Of a DNA stretch of 64,000 nucleotides, positions 16,180 to 23,571 are shown piece by piece. The stretch lies in NCBI RefSeq assembly GCF_023502145.1, contig NZ_JAMFLI010000003.1, forward strand, positions 292,989-356,988, read 5' to 3'. Each line of letters begins with the position of its first letter. Position 1 is the stretch's first letter. The notes beneath the pieces were generated by a model. That model saw only the letters and a list, made by a program, of their open reading frames with translations. It had not been told where the DNA came from and did not search any database. This DNA comes from Craterilacuibacter sp. RT1T. Its GTDB lineage: Bacteria > Pseudomonadota > Gammaproteobacteria > Burkholderiales > Chromobacteriaceae. A program made the position numbers and the translations under genes.

Positions 16180-16670
16180 TGAATTCGGTTAAGCAAACTG
16201 CCATTGGCAATAACAACAACCAGGTTACAAATATATACATTCGCCCCTTAGATACAGTAGATATATGCGCCGATAAAATATCACTGATTCTGGGGAAGAT
16301 TGCACATATCGACTTTTTTTCTCCTCCGCCTAGTCAATTAATCCCTCCAAAAATAGCGGATAAAAACACAAAGAATGCCATTGATGCTGCTAACTCAATT
16401 GAGATTGAGCAGACGTATGCACTTTGGAATGAAATCACGGATTCAATTAGATTAGACGCCACTGGAGTTACTGAATCTTACTACAGAATTTCGGCATTCT
16501 TACTAAATCAACTCTACGTAGCAAATTTTCAGCTAAACTTCCCTGGCTTTAAAATACACGCTCTCGGCGTGTATTGTCAGCATGCAGAAGATAGTATTGA
16601 TGACGCACACGTTTTTATTCACTTAATTCACTACATGTACCTTAGTTGCCAAATAGGGCTGACCCCATGA
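16179..16670 (+). CDS. ABC-3C system partner protein with N-terminal amyloid-like motif
   Basis: 163-aa protein (MNSVKQTAIGNNNNQVTNI). After the Asn-rich head, residues 25-163 look alpha-helical and end FIHLIHYMYLSCQIG. That ending resembles the C-terminal domains of ABC-three-component systems, which typically finish with an aromatic/Cys-Ile-Gly segment. In other ABC-3C systems this domain is fused to an N-terminal effector (nuclease, protease and so on). Here only the short motif precedes it, so the effector function may be supplied by the coupled 53-aa membrane protein. The start overlaps the upstream stop, and the end overlaps the next start (ATGA). Assignment is from pattern and context, not from a clear domain match. 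Confidence 0.65.
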   Translation: MNSVKQTAIGNNNNQVTNIYIRPLDTVDICADKISLILGKIAHIDFFSPPPSQLIPPKIADKNTKNAIDAANSIEIEQTYALWNEITDSIRLDATGVTESYYRISAFLLNQLYVANFQLNFPGFKIHALGVYCQHAEDSIDDAHVFIHLIHYMYLSCQIGLTP

Positions 16671-16906
16671 TTATAATTGGCCAATTCAGTACACCACAAA
16701 ATAGCTCTCTGTTCCTTGCTAGCCGGATTGGACTTCACTTGAGAAACCAGAAGTCAGAACCACTACTAACACTGCAAAAGAGATTTTGCGCCAACGCAAA
16801 TCCTGGAGCACGAACCATTTTTACTGAGAGTCTCTTGTTGCTGTTTGCATTAGGTAAACTAAGCTTTGACTCCGAAACAGACAGTGTGGTCTACAATGAA
16901 AATTAA
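16667..16906 (+). CDS. ABC-3C middle component (small adaptor)
   Basis: 79-aa protein starting MIIIGQFSTPQNSSLFLASR. It ends in the block FTESLLLLFALGKLSFDSE, which resembles the short middle-component families of ABC-three-component systems (a leucine-rich helix followed by LG-x-I/L-x-F-D). Position and size also fit: the gene lies between the partner gene (ATGA overlap) and the SMC-like ATPase gene (11-bp overlap). Middle components are thought to bridge ATPase and effector. An in-frame ATG at 16646 would extend it by seven residues but lies deeper in the previous gene. Confidence 0.65.
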   Translation: MIIIGQFSTPQNSSLFLASRIGLHLRNQKSEPLLTLQKRFCANANPGARTIFTESLLLLFALGKLSFDSETDSVVYNEN

Positions 16907-18497
16907 TAATATTACGTCGAATATACCATCGTTTAGAACGGTTAAATTTAATAAAAATTTCTCTATTATTCTCGGTAATGCAAAGAGTCGAGGGGAAGGG
17001 AAGAGTCATAATCTTGGCAAGACAACTCTGATTGAGCTAATTGACCACATCCTATTTGGGTCTAGAGATTCTGTGCGAATAAAAGCTATAAAGGAAAGCT
17101 TTGAGAATCCTGTCTTCACAATTGAACTGCAAATTGATGGCGAGTCACGCTTGATCGTTGCAGACTATTCAAAGAAGAAAAAAGCGGCCTTCCCGTCAGA
17201 AACAAAGCAAGCGTACGAGTATTTTATCCGTTTCCAAGATGATTATAAAGATGAATTTAGGAAGATATCTATCCGAGGGAAAGACCTGAGTTGGAAGCCG
17301 CTGCTTCTGAGGCTTATGGGTTTCAATGAACTACCCTTGGTAGAAAAATACGAAATCGAAGCCACAATTAAGGACTACGATAAGTTTATCGAGATTGCCG
17401 CAAGTAGTGGTATGAAACGAGAGGGCCGCTCTGAAGATATAGCGCGGCTAGAAACGCGCCGAAGTGAATTGCTTAGAGCTATTGATGATTTGAATTTTGG
17501 CAACATTGAAGACTCAACTTCATCATATCTCGCATCAGAAATTGATACTCAAATCTTGTCCTTTAAAAAGGAACTTTTCATTCAACGAAAAGAGCTATCT
17601 GCGGTCACGGATGCTATTGAAAATTCTGTCTTTGTCGATTTTTCCACAGAGCAAGTAGAGAAAATATACTCAGACATGAATATCTACTTCGGCGATCAGG
17701 TGAAAAAGGACTTGTCTCACGTGCAAGAATTCTTCATCCAAGTTACAGATAACCGAACTACCGCATTAAATGCAATGAAGAAGCGGATCATTGATCGGAT
17801 CTACATACTTGAGGAAATAGTATCGAAATTAAGCGAAAAGCGAACACACTACCTCCAGTTGATAGTAACTTGCGACTCGATAAATATTTATCGCCAGCTG
17901 TCCGTGCAATTTGCAGAGACTGAAACAGAATTATCACTTCTTAAACAAGATGTTTACAAGGAGTCTATCCAAACTGCAACAAATGAGCGCAACCTACTTA
18001 AAACTCAGCAGCTGACGCTCGCGGCCAAAGTGGCTACCGAGATAGATGAGCATGACTTACTATTTCGTAAGATAAAGCAGCACTACCATGAGATCATGGC
18101 TGAGGTCATGGATATTGATTCCGAAATCGTCATCGAGAAAAATTCAACAGGAAATCTCGACTTCAGGACGGTTTCGTGGCGTGGCCAAGTCCATTCGCAA
18201 GAACTTAAAGGCGAAATGGCAAAAAAAATATCGTGCGCGGCCTTTGATGTCGCTCTGCGTATTGTCAATAACGATGACTCCGGATTCATCATTCACGATG
18301 GCGTAATTGACAATGCGGACAAAAATATAAAGAAAAAATTTATTGAGGCTATGAAACGAAGATCTGTTGAGTTCGATTTTCAGTACATCATGACCGCCAT
18401 AAGTGACGATTTACCTGACTCCGTCGAGCTCGACGACATTGTTATAACATTGAGTGATAAAACTGAGAGTAATCTACTTCTCGGCAAAAGCTTTTAA
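16896..18497 (+). CDS. DUF2326 (YydD-like) SMC/RecN-type ABC ATPase of an ABC-3C system
   Basis: 533-aa coiled-coil ATPase. The N-terminus has a Walker A of the DUF2326 type, GKSHNLGKTTLIELIDHILFG (start Gly35; GKTT at 41-44). Residues about 180-400 are charged heptad-rich coiled coil, interrupted midway. The C-terminal head carries a signature-like ELKGEMAKKISCAAFDVAL (436-454), a Walker B-like GFIIHDGVIDN (463-473) and the family-typical YIMTAISDDLP. Start MKINNITSN was chosen because it overlaps the middle-component stop by 11 bp; an upstream ATG at 16866 adds ten residues with no site. AT-rich and codon-distinct from its neighbours, it is probably horizontally acquired. Likely the sensor/motor of an anti-phage or anti-plasmid system. 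Confidence 0.85.
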   Translation: MKINNITSNIPSFRTVKFNKNFSIILGNAKSRGEGKSHNLGKTTLIELIDHILFGSRDSVRIKAIKESFENPVFTIELQIDGESRLIVADYSKKKKAAFPSETKQAYEYFIRFQDDYKDEFRKISIRGKDLSWKPLLLRLMGFNELPLVEKYEIEATIKDYDKFIEIAASSGMKREGRSEDIARLETRRSELLRAIDDLNFGNIEDSTSSYLASEIDTQILSFKKELFIQRKELSAVTDAIENSVFVDFSTEQVEKIYSDMNIYFGDQVKKDLSHVQEFFIQVTDNRTTALNAMKKRIIDRIYILEEIVSKLSEKRTHYLQLIVTCDSINIYRQLSVQFAETETELSLLKQDVYKESIQTATNERNLLKTQQLTLAAKVATEIDEHDLLFRKIKQHYHEIMAEVMDIDSEIVIEKNSTGNLDFRTVSWRGQVHSQELKGEMAKKISCAAFDVALRIVNNDDSGFIIHDGVIDNADKNIKKKFIEAMKRRSVEFDFQYIMTAISDDLPDSVELDDIVITLSDKTESNLLLGKSF

Positions 18498-18627
18498 AAG
18501 TCTTGCTGGCATTCGCATAGGACTAACGAATAATTACATAAAACCTGTGCGAACAGCCGCGCAGACCGGTGAATTCAAACGTTACGCACTCTCGTTTAAG
18601 AATCATCACCGCCAAGCCCCACCCGCT

Positions 18628-19731
18628 TCAACCGACGCAGCCCGCCTGACGCGCCTTACTTTCCGGATAGTGCGGCGGCGCTGCAAAACGAGATAGCAAG
18701 GCTTCGGCCTGCGCTGCGATACCCGAGATCAGCGCCTCGCAACTGACGAGTTCGTCGATTGCTGCCGCCACCTGGCCACTGGCCAGCAGGCCCTCGTCCG
18801 GCACGCCCTCGACCATGGAGCGTTGCAGCAGCATGGGCTGGCTGGCCGCCATCACCGTCTGGGACAGCGCGGCCGGGTCTTCTTTCAGGGCGCGCAGCAG
18901 GGTTTTCAGCATATGGCTGTTGCTCATGCCGGTTTCGTTCTGGAAGCGGTGCGCACTCTTGATCGCCAGCCACAGGCGGCCCAAGGGGCTGGCCTGCTCC
19001 AGCCTTTGCAGCAGCGGGTTGCGGATCAGGCGGTGGCGCATGCCGTCCACCGCCAGACTCACTTCTATCTTGGCCACATCATCGACGGCGACGTAGCGCT
19101 GTAGCGTTGTCTGCGGCACCGGCGAGTCTGAAGTCATCAGAAAGCGCGTGCCCATGGCGATGCCGGCGGCGCCGGCAGCCAGCGCCATGGCCAGACCGCG
19201 CCCGTCGTGAAAACCGCCGGCGGCCAGCACCGGCACTTTGACCGCATCCAGCACCTGCGGCAGCAAGATGGTGGTCGGCACCGCGCCGGTATGGCCGCCG
19301 CCCTCGCCGCCCTGTATCGTGACCGCGTCCGCCCCCAGCGCAATGGCTTTTTGCGCATGCTTGAGCGCGCCCACGGTCGGGATGCACAGGATGCCGGCGT
19401 CTTTCAGGCGCTTGATCTGCGCCTTGTCCGGGCCTCGGCCATAGCTGACCGCCTTCAGGCCATGGCGGATGGCAAGGCCGATAATCTCGTCGGCGTTGGG
19501 CTGGAACAGGTGAAAATTGATGCCGAACGGCGCAGCCGACAGCGCCTTGACGCGCAGAATCTCCGGCTCGACCTGCTCCGGCCTGAGTGTCGCCGCCGCC
19601 AGAAAGCCGAAGCCGCCGGCGTTGCCGGTGGCGGCCACCAGGCGCGCATCGGCCACCCAGCCCATCGCGGTCTGGATAATGGGATAGCGGCAGCCTAGCA
19701 AACGGGTGATTTCGGTGTCCAGCAGGCTCAT
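18628..19731 (-). CDS. ipdC: NMO-family flavoprotein, IpdC-like
   Basis: 367-aa FMN TIM-barrel protein of the nitronate monooxygenase/2-nitropropane dioxygenase family. It shows YPIIQTAMGWVADARLVAA at the N-terminus, ADAVTIQGGEGGGHTG (catalytic/FMN region), and phosphate-binding AAGGFHDGRGLAMALAAGA with GIAMGTRF. In steroid catabolism the homologue IpdC acts on the CoA-activated C/D-ring fragment (HIP-CoA pathway). The neighbours here (EchA20-, IpdB- and IpdA-like) support that role more than nitronate oxidation. Its start overlaps the stop of the EchA20-like gene (ATGA). The AT-rich island ends 130 bp beyond its stop codon. Confidence 0.75.
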   Translation of the reverse strand: MSLLDTEITRLLGCRYPIIQTAMGWVADARLVAATGNAGGFGFLAAATLRPEQVEPEILRVKALSAAPFGINFHLFQPNADEIIGLAIRHGLKAVSYGRGPDKAQIKRLKDAGILCIPTVGALKHAQKAIALGADAVTIQGGEGGGHTGAVPTTILLPQVLDAVKVPVLAAGGFHDGRGLAMALAAGAAGIAMGTRFLMTSDSPVPQTTLQRYVAVDDVAKIEVSLAVDGMRHRLIRNPLLQRLEQASPLGRLWLAIKSAHRFQNETGMSNSHMLKTLLRALKEDPAALSQTVMAASQPMLLQRSMVEGVPDEGLLASGQVAAAIDELVSCEALISGIAAQAEALLSRFAAPPHYPESKARQAGCVG

Positions 19732-20624
19732 GCTGCACCCTCCTTATTGGCCTTGACCATGGCGCGCGCGTCGTAGCCGCCCAGTTTGTCGCCGGACAAG
19801 AGTTCGTTATGGCTATGGGCAAAGTGGTGCCAGGCAAAAGCGGCATCCATGCTGGCTCGCTTGCCCATCAGGTCTTCGGCGTGGTTGATCGCCTGCTTGG
19901 TCAAGGCCAGCCCCATGCGCGGCATGGCCGCCATTTTGCCCGCCATCGCCGTGACGGTCGCTTGCAGTTCATCGCGCGGCACCACACGGTTGACCATGCC
20001 CATCTGGTAAGCGCGCTCGGCGCCCATTTTCTCGCCCAATAACAAAAACTCTTTGGCGATGCGCGGATGCAGCTCGAACGCGTGGGCAAAATACTCGACG
20101 CCGGGGATGCCCATGCGCACCACCGGGTCCTGAAAATAAGCGTCGTCCGCGGCCACAATCAGGTCGCACACCCAGGCCAGCATCAGCCCGCCGGCAATAC
20201 AGGCGCCGTGCACCATGGCGATGGTCGGTTTGGGCAGGTCGCGCCAGCGCCGGCACATGCCAAGATAAACCTCCTGCTCGCGCGCATACAGAAACTCGCC
20301 GCCGGGCTTATTGCTGTGATCCCACCACATCGACGCATTGGCCTGAAAAGACTTGTTCACATCGCGCCCGGGCGTACCGATATCGTGGCCGGCGGAGAAA
20401 TGCCGGCCGGCGCCGGCCAGCACGATGACCTTGACCGCATCGTCGCGGGCGGCACGCAGTAAGGCCGCGTCCAGCGCATAGGTCATCTGCGAGTTTTGCG
20501 CATTATTAAAGTCGGGCCGGTTTAGCGTAATCCACGCCACCTGATCGTCGACACGGTACAACACCGGCGCGTCGGTCTCGTATACCGCATCGTCGGGGCG
20601 GGAGACAAAATTCTGGTCGTTCAT
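19728..20624 (-). CDS. Crotonase-family hydrolase, EchA20-like (ring D opening)
   Basis: 298-aa enoyl-CoA hydratase/isomerase family protein, start MNDQNFVSRPDDAVYE behind a GAGG site; an upstream ATG at 20651 has none. Oxyanion-hole segments are AGAGRHFSAGHDIGTPG and HGACIAGGLMLAWVCDLIVA. The insertion after GHDIGTPGRD and the motif GIPGVEYFAHAFELHPR are those of the EchA20 branch, which hydrolyses ring D of the bicyclic CoA ester before IpdAB opens ring C. It lies between IpdC-like and IpdB-like genes, matching the HIP-CoA gene set of mycobacteria and steroid-degrading proteobacteria. Confidence 0.8.
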   Translation of the reverse strand: MNDQNFVSRPDDAVYETDAPVLYRVDDQVAWITLNRPDFNNAQNSQMTYALDAALLRAARDDAVKVIVLAGAGRHFSAGHDIGTPGRDVNKSFQANASMWWDHSNKPGGEFLYAREQEVYLGMCRRWRDLPKPTIAMVHGACIAGGLMLAWVCDLIVAADDAYFQDPVVRMGIPGVEYFAHAFELHPRIAKEFLLLGEKMGAERAYQMGMVNRVVPRDELQATVTAMAGKMAAMPRMGLALTKQAINHAEDLMGKRASMDAAFAWHHFAHSHNELLSGDKLGGYDARAMVKANKEGAA

Positions 20625-20698
20625 GTTCGGCCTCGTTTTTTTGTACGCCATCGCTTGGCGGTGTCGGGGGCGGTTGGTGGCTTACGGCCTGCGGCAAT

Positions 20699-20732
20699 GG
20701 TGGGTTACGCCGGCAAAGCCGGCTAACCCACC
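20699..20732. repeat. REP-like hairpin between ipdB-like and echA20-like genes
   Basis: Near-perfect stem GGTGGGTTAcGCCGGC / GCCGGCTAACCCACC around a 3-4 base loop, in a 126-bp gap between two same-strand genes. There is no T-run. GGGTTA-type palindromes are common dispersed intergenic elements in proteobacteria, but only this copy was noticed here. Confidence 0.65.
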
Positions 20733-20750
20733 CCACCACGCCCAGCGCGC

Positions 20751-21551
20751 TCAAAGTTCGGCGCGGTTGGCCGGCGGGTTGCCCTTGATCTGCGCGGCGC
20801 GCAGATTGTGCGGGTCTAGGCGGCGGATAATGGCCAGCGCGTCTGCACCGGGGCCGCGCGTCTCGCCCAGGTTTTCCAGCGCCAGCAAGGGAAAGCCGGT
20901 TGCCGCCTGCACCTGCTCGAAACTCACCCCCGGGTGCAGCGAGATCACGCGCACGGCGTGCTCTGGCCCACCAAAATCCATTACGCACAAATCGGTGATG
21001 ATGCGCCTAAGGTCGACAAAGTCGGCCTTCATGCCCGCGCCCCAGCGCGCCGGGTTGTAGCCGACACCGGACACCATATCGACTTCGCCGGCCACAAAGG
21101 TACGCGGGCTATGGTTGGGCACCAGCATCGAGCTTTTATGGTTGATGCTATTGCCCGGCAGGCCGCGCACACCCAGCATGGCGGCTTTGGGCTTGTCATA
21201 GCTGCCGATCACCGACAGATTGGTCTGGCCGAAACGGTCGATCTGGGTCGGTCCTATCATCACATGGCGCCGGCCGCCCCATACGCACTCGAACACGCGC
21301 TCGAAGCCCATATAGCCCGAATAGCGCGGCTCAAAGTCGCCACGCGCACCCAGCGGCACCGGCTCTTCCACTAAAAAGGCTTCGCTGTCGGTCATCAGCA
21401 ATTCCGGCGTGTGGGTGAGTTTGGCCAGGCTGGCGCCCAGACGCGGAATCACGCCGATGCCGGAAGCGAGAATCTCGCCATCGCCGCGCCAGGCTTCGGC
21501 GGCGGCGTTAATCATCAATTCGGCCAGGGTGTAGTCGTAGTGTTGGCTCAT
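20751..21551 (-). CDS. ipdB: CoA-transferase-fold ring-C hydrolase beta subunit, IpdB-like
   Basis: 266-aa class I CoA-transferase beta-subunit fold, start MSQHYDYTLAELMINAAAE behind GAGGGAAG. A 58-residue N-terminal extension in frame was rejected. IpdAB is a cofactor-independent hydrolase that opens ring C of COCHEA-CoA, despite its CoA-transferase fold. Visible family stretches include SVIGSYDKPKAAMLGVRGLPG and LLALENLGETRGPGADAL. Ten bp separate it from the alpha-subunit gene. Genuine 3-oxoacid CoA-transferase activity cannot be excluded by motif, but the EchA20/IpdC/HsaC neighbours argue for IpdB. Confidence 0.8.
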   Translation of the reverse strand: MSQHYDYTLAELMINAAAEAWRGDGEILASGIGVIPRLGASLAKLTHTPELLMTDSEAFLVEEPVPLGARGDFEPRYSGYMGFERVFECVWGGRRHVMIGPTQIDRFGQTNLSVIGSYDKPKAAMLGVRGLPGNSINHKSSMLVPNHSPRTFVAGEVDMVSGVGYNPARWGAGMKADFVDLRRIITDLCVMDFGGPEHAVRVISLHPGVSFEQVQAATGFPLLALENLGETRGPGADALAIIRRLDPHNLRAAQIKGNPPANRAEL

Positions 21552-21561
21552 GCGTCTTCCC

Positions 21562-22437
21562 TCAAAAAACCGGATGTGACAGTTCGGATAGCCGCGCAGG
21601 CAAACCGGCCTCGCGCTGGTAGGCGGCTTCGCCGCCGGCGATATAGCGCGCGCGGTAGCCTTCCCAGCCGCCCTCTTCGCTTGCCGCCGCGGCATACGCC
21701 TGCATATGGGCAAGGTCCCAGCCATAGTCGGGATGGTTCAGCGTCGGGTGGGCACCGCCGGGCACATGCACCACGCCGCTGACCAGATAGCGTTCAAACA
21801 GATTGGCTTTGGCTTGTTCGGCCGTCAGCGCGAATTTGTCCTGCAGGCGCTCGCAGCTGACAAAGCAGCTTGTGGCCGCGCGCGCGAACAGGTGGTCGAA
21901 ATAGGCATCGCGCCCGCTGATCAGGGTGTTGCCCCAGCGGTCGGCATCATTTACATGCAGCAAGGCCACATCCAGATTCAAGGCCGGCATCGCCAGCAAC
22001 ACCTCGCCGTTGCCATAAGGCGAAGCGATGGTCTGGATGGCGGGGTTTTTCGCCAGCACATCGGTGGCCAGGCCGCAGCGCGTGGGCAGGAACGGCAGGC
22101 GCATGCCGGCGGCGCGCAAGCCCCACTCCAGCATGCCCTCGTCCAGCTCCATCAATTCCAGCGTGCCGGCTTCGCGCGCCTTGCGGTAGAACGGCTCCAG
22201 CGGGATCGCGTCCATGGTGACAAAGCCGAACACCAGTTTTTTCACCTTGCCGGCCGCGCACAGCATGCCGACCTCGGGGCCGCCGTAGGCGACCACGGTC
22301 AGATCCGTCACATCCGAGCGCAAAATCTCGCGCACGATGGCCATCGGCTTGCGGCGCGGGCCCCAGCCTCCGATGCCTATGGTCATGCCCGATTCAATGC
22401 GGCCCGCCACGGCGGCGAGGGTCATTTCCTTGTTCAT
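21562..22437 (-). CDS. ipdA: CoA-transferase-fold ring-C hydrolase alpha subunit, IpdA-like
   Basis: 291-aa alpha subunit, start MNKEMTLAAVAGRIESGMTIGIGGW; the glycine-rich GIGGWGPRRKPMA is the usual oxyanion/CoA segment of this fold. ELMELDEGMLEWGLRAAGMRLPFLPTR and LLHVNDADRWGNTL are characteristic. The start overlaps the stop of the extradiol dioxygenase gene (ATGA), so tesB/hsaC, ipdA, ipdB, echA20 and ipdC form one minus-strand operon. Together with IpdB it would cleave ring C in the HIP branch of steroid degradation. Confidence 0.8.
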   Translation of the reverse strand: MNKEMTLAAVAGRIESGMTIGIGGWGPRRKPMAIVREILRSDVTDLTVVAYGGPEVGMLCAAGKVKKLVFGFVTMDAIPLEPFYRKAREAGTLELMELDEGMLEWGLRAAGMRLPFLPTRCGLATDVLAKNPAIQTIASPYGNGEVLLAMPALNLDVALLHVNDADRWGNTLISGRDAYFDHLFARAATSCFVSCERLQDKFALTAEQAKANLFERYLVSGVVHVPGGAHPTLNHPDYGWDLAHMQAYAAAASEEGGWEGYRARYIAGGEAAYQREAGLPARLSELSHPVF

Positions 22438-23342
22438 GCTTCGTCCTTTTGCTGATTGAAGCCGACGCTGAAGTCGTGCCCCCAGATGCTGACCTCGGTG
22501 GCTTCGAATGCCGTATGTTTGTCCCAGTCGCACACCAGACCGCCAAAGCCGTATTCCAGCGCGAAGGTCGACGGGGTCTGCATATAAAAGGAAGTCATCT
22601 GGTCGTTCAGATGCTGGCCCAGCGTCGCCATCTGCTTGACGCCCGCTTGCTGCATGCGGTCATGGGCGCGACCGACATCGGTCATCGACGGCACTTCCAG
22701 CATGATGTGCACGCAGCCCTCAGGCGACGGGAAGCCGGCCAGTGCCAGGCTGTGGTGGCGGCCGTTGGCGCAGTGCAGGAAATGGATGGGAATGGCCGGC
22801 GCATTCGGGTCGGGGCGGAAGTTGAAAGTGTCGGACACGCCAAAACCCAGCACCCGGGTAAAGAACTCCAGCGTTGCCTCGAAGTTCAGCGCCGGCAACA
22901 CGGTGTGGCCCAGCCCCATTTCGCCGGTGACGAAGTGCGCTACGCCCTGCGGCGAGGCGAAAGGCTTGGCATCGAGCTGCGGCCCCCAGAAAAATTCGTG
23001 ACGGTTGCCCGAAGGATCGGTCACCCGCGCCAGCGCATTGACCTTGCGCGCGGCGCAGCATGCGGCGCTGGCCAACTCGAAGCTGATCCCCGCGCGGTCG
23101 AGCACCAGCTGCAATTCCTTGAATGCCTCCTTGCCGGCAAGCTCCCAGCCCGAGGCCAGATAGCGGTCGTCCTGCCCCTGCTCAACCAGAATGCGGTAAG
23201 GACGCGCGTCGAGCTTGATATAGACCCGGCCCTCGTCCGTGGTGCTGGCCATCGCACCCAACACCTCATGCGCATAGTGCACCCAGCGCGCCGGGTCGCG
23301 ACACTGTGCCACCACATACGCCAAAGACCTGATTTCAACCAT
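22434..23342 (-). CDS. tesB: Extradiol (meta-cleavage) dioxygenase, TesB/HsaC-like
   Basis: 302-aa two-domain vicinal-oxygen-chelate dioxygenase that would cleave the catecholic ring A of 3,4-DHSA between C4 and C5. Fe(II) ligands are visible as His146 (GLGHTVLP), His212 (CVHIMLEV) and Glu263 (FALEYGFGG), with the second-sphere His at 196/197. The start was set at MVEIRSLAYVVAQ, which follows AAGGAGG by five bases; a long 118-residue upstream extension was rejected. It lies apart from tesD-E-F-G but in the same locus and heads the ipdAB operon. Confidence 0.9.
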   Translation of the reverse strand: MVEIRSLAYVVAQCRDPARWVHYAHEVLGAMASTTDEGRVYIKLDARPYRILVEQGQDDRYLASGWELAGKEAFKELQLVLDRAGISFELASAACCAARKVNALARVTDPSGNRHEFFWGPQLDAKPFASPQGVAHFVTGEMGLGHTVLPALNFEATLEFFTRVLGFGVSDTFNFRPDPNAPAIPIHFLHCANGRHHSLALAGFPSPEGCVHIMLEVPSMTDVGRAHDRMQQAGVKQMATLGQHLNDQMTSFYMQTPSTFALEYGFGGLVCDWDKHTAFEATEVSIWGHDFSVGFNQQKDEA

Positions 23343-23533
23343 CTCTGCCTCCTTATGCATCGCGAGCCCATGCGGGCGATTGCAAGGATTGTGCGCGGGC
23401 CTGCCAGCGGCAACATCGTCCATCCGGACGGTCTGGGCGACTGGGCTTAGCGGTGTGGTTGCGATAACGAACAGGGCGTCATTTGAATGCATTTTGCATT
23501 TAATATTCCATGAAGGTATTCTTTGCCCGGTAT

Positions 23534-23551
23534 GGTGTGTGATCCCACACC
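23534..23551. promoter_or_regulatory. Small dyad in the tesB/racemase divergent spacer
   Basis: GGTGTG-tgatcc-CACACC lies 21 bp before the racemase start. It could be an operator or an mRNA hairpin near the ribosome site. The 229-bp spacer otherwise shows no clear element. Confidence 0.25.
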
Positions 23552-23571
23552 GAATAACGGAGACAATCGCC

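Noticed and set aside
15807..16196. 129-codon minus-strand frame over the ABC-3C promoter and the 53-aa gene
   Set aside because: No ribosome site and no family resemblance; it lies opposite the coupled small TM gene, which has better evidence.
18628..19731. True nitronate monooxygenase role linked to the nitrate cluster
   Set aside because: The gene is coupled by overlap to an EchA20-like gene and lies more than 20 kb from the nitrate genes; an IpdC-like role fits better.
23380..23571. N-terminal extension of the racemase
   Set aside because: The extension would place 64 residues before a clear signal peptide and includes the divergent promoter region; ATG 23572 is the natural start.
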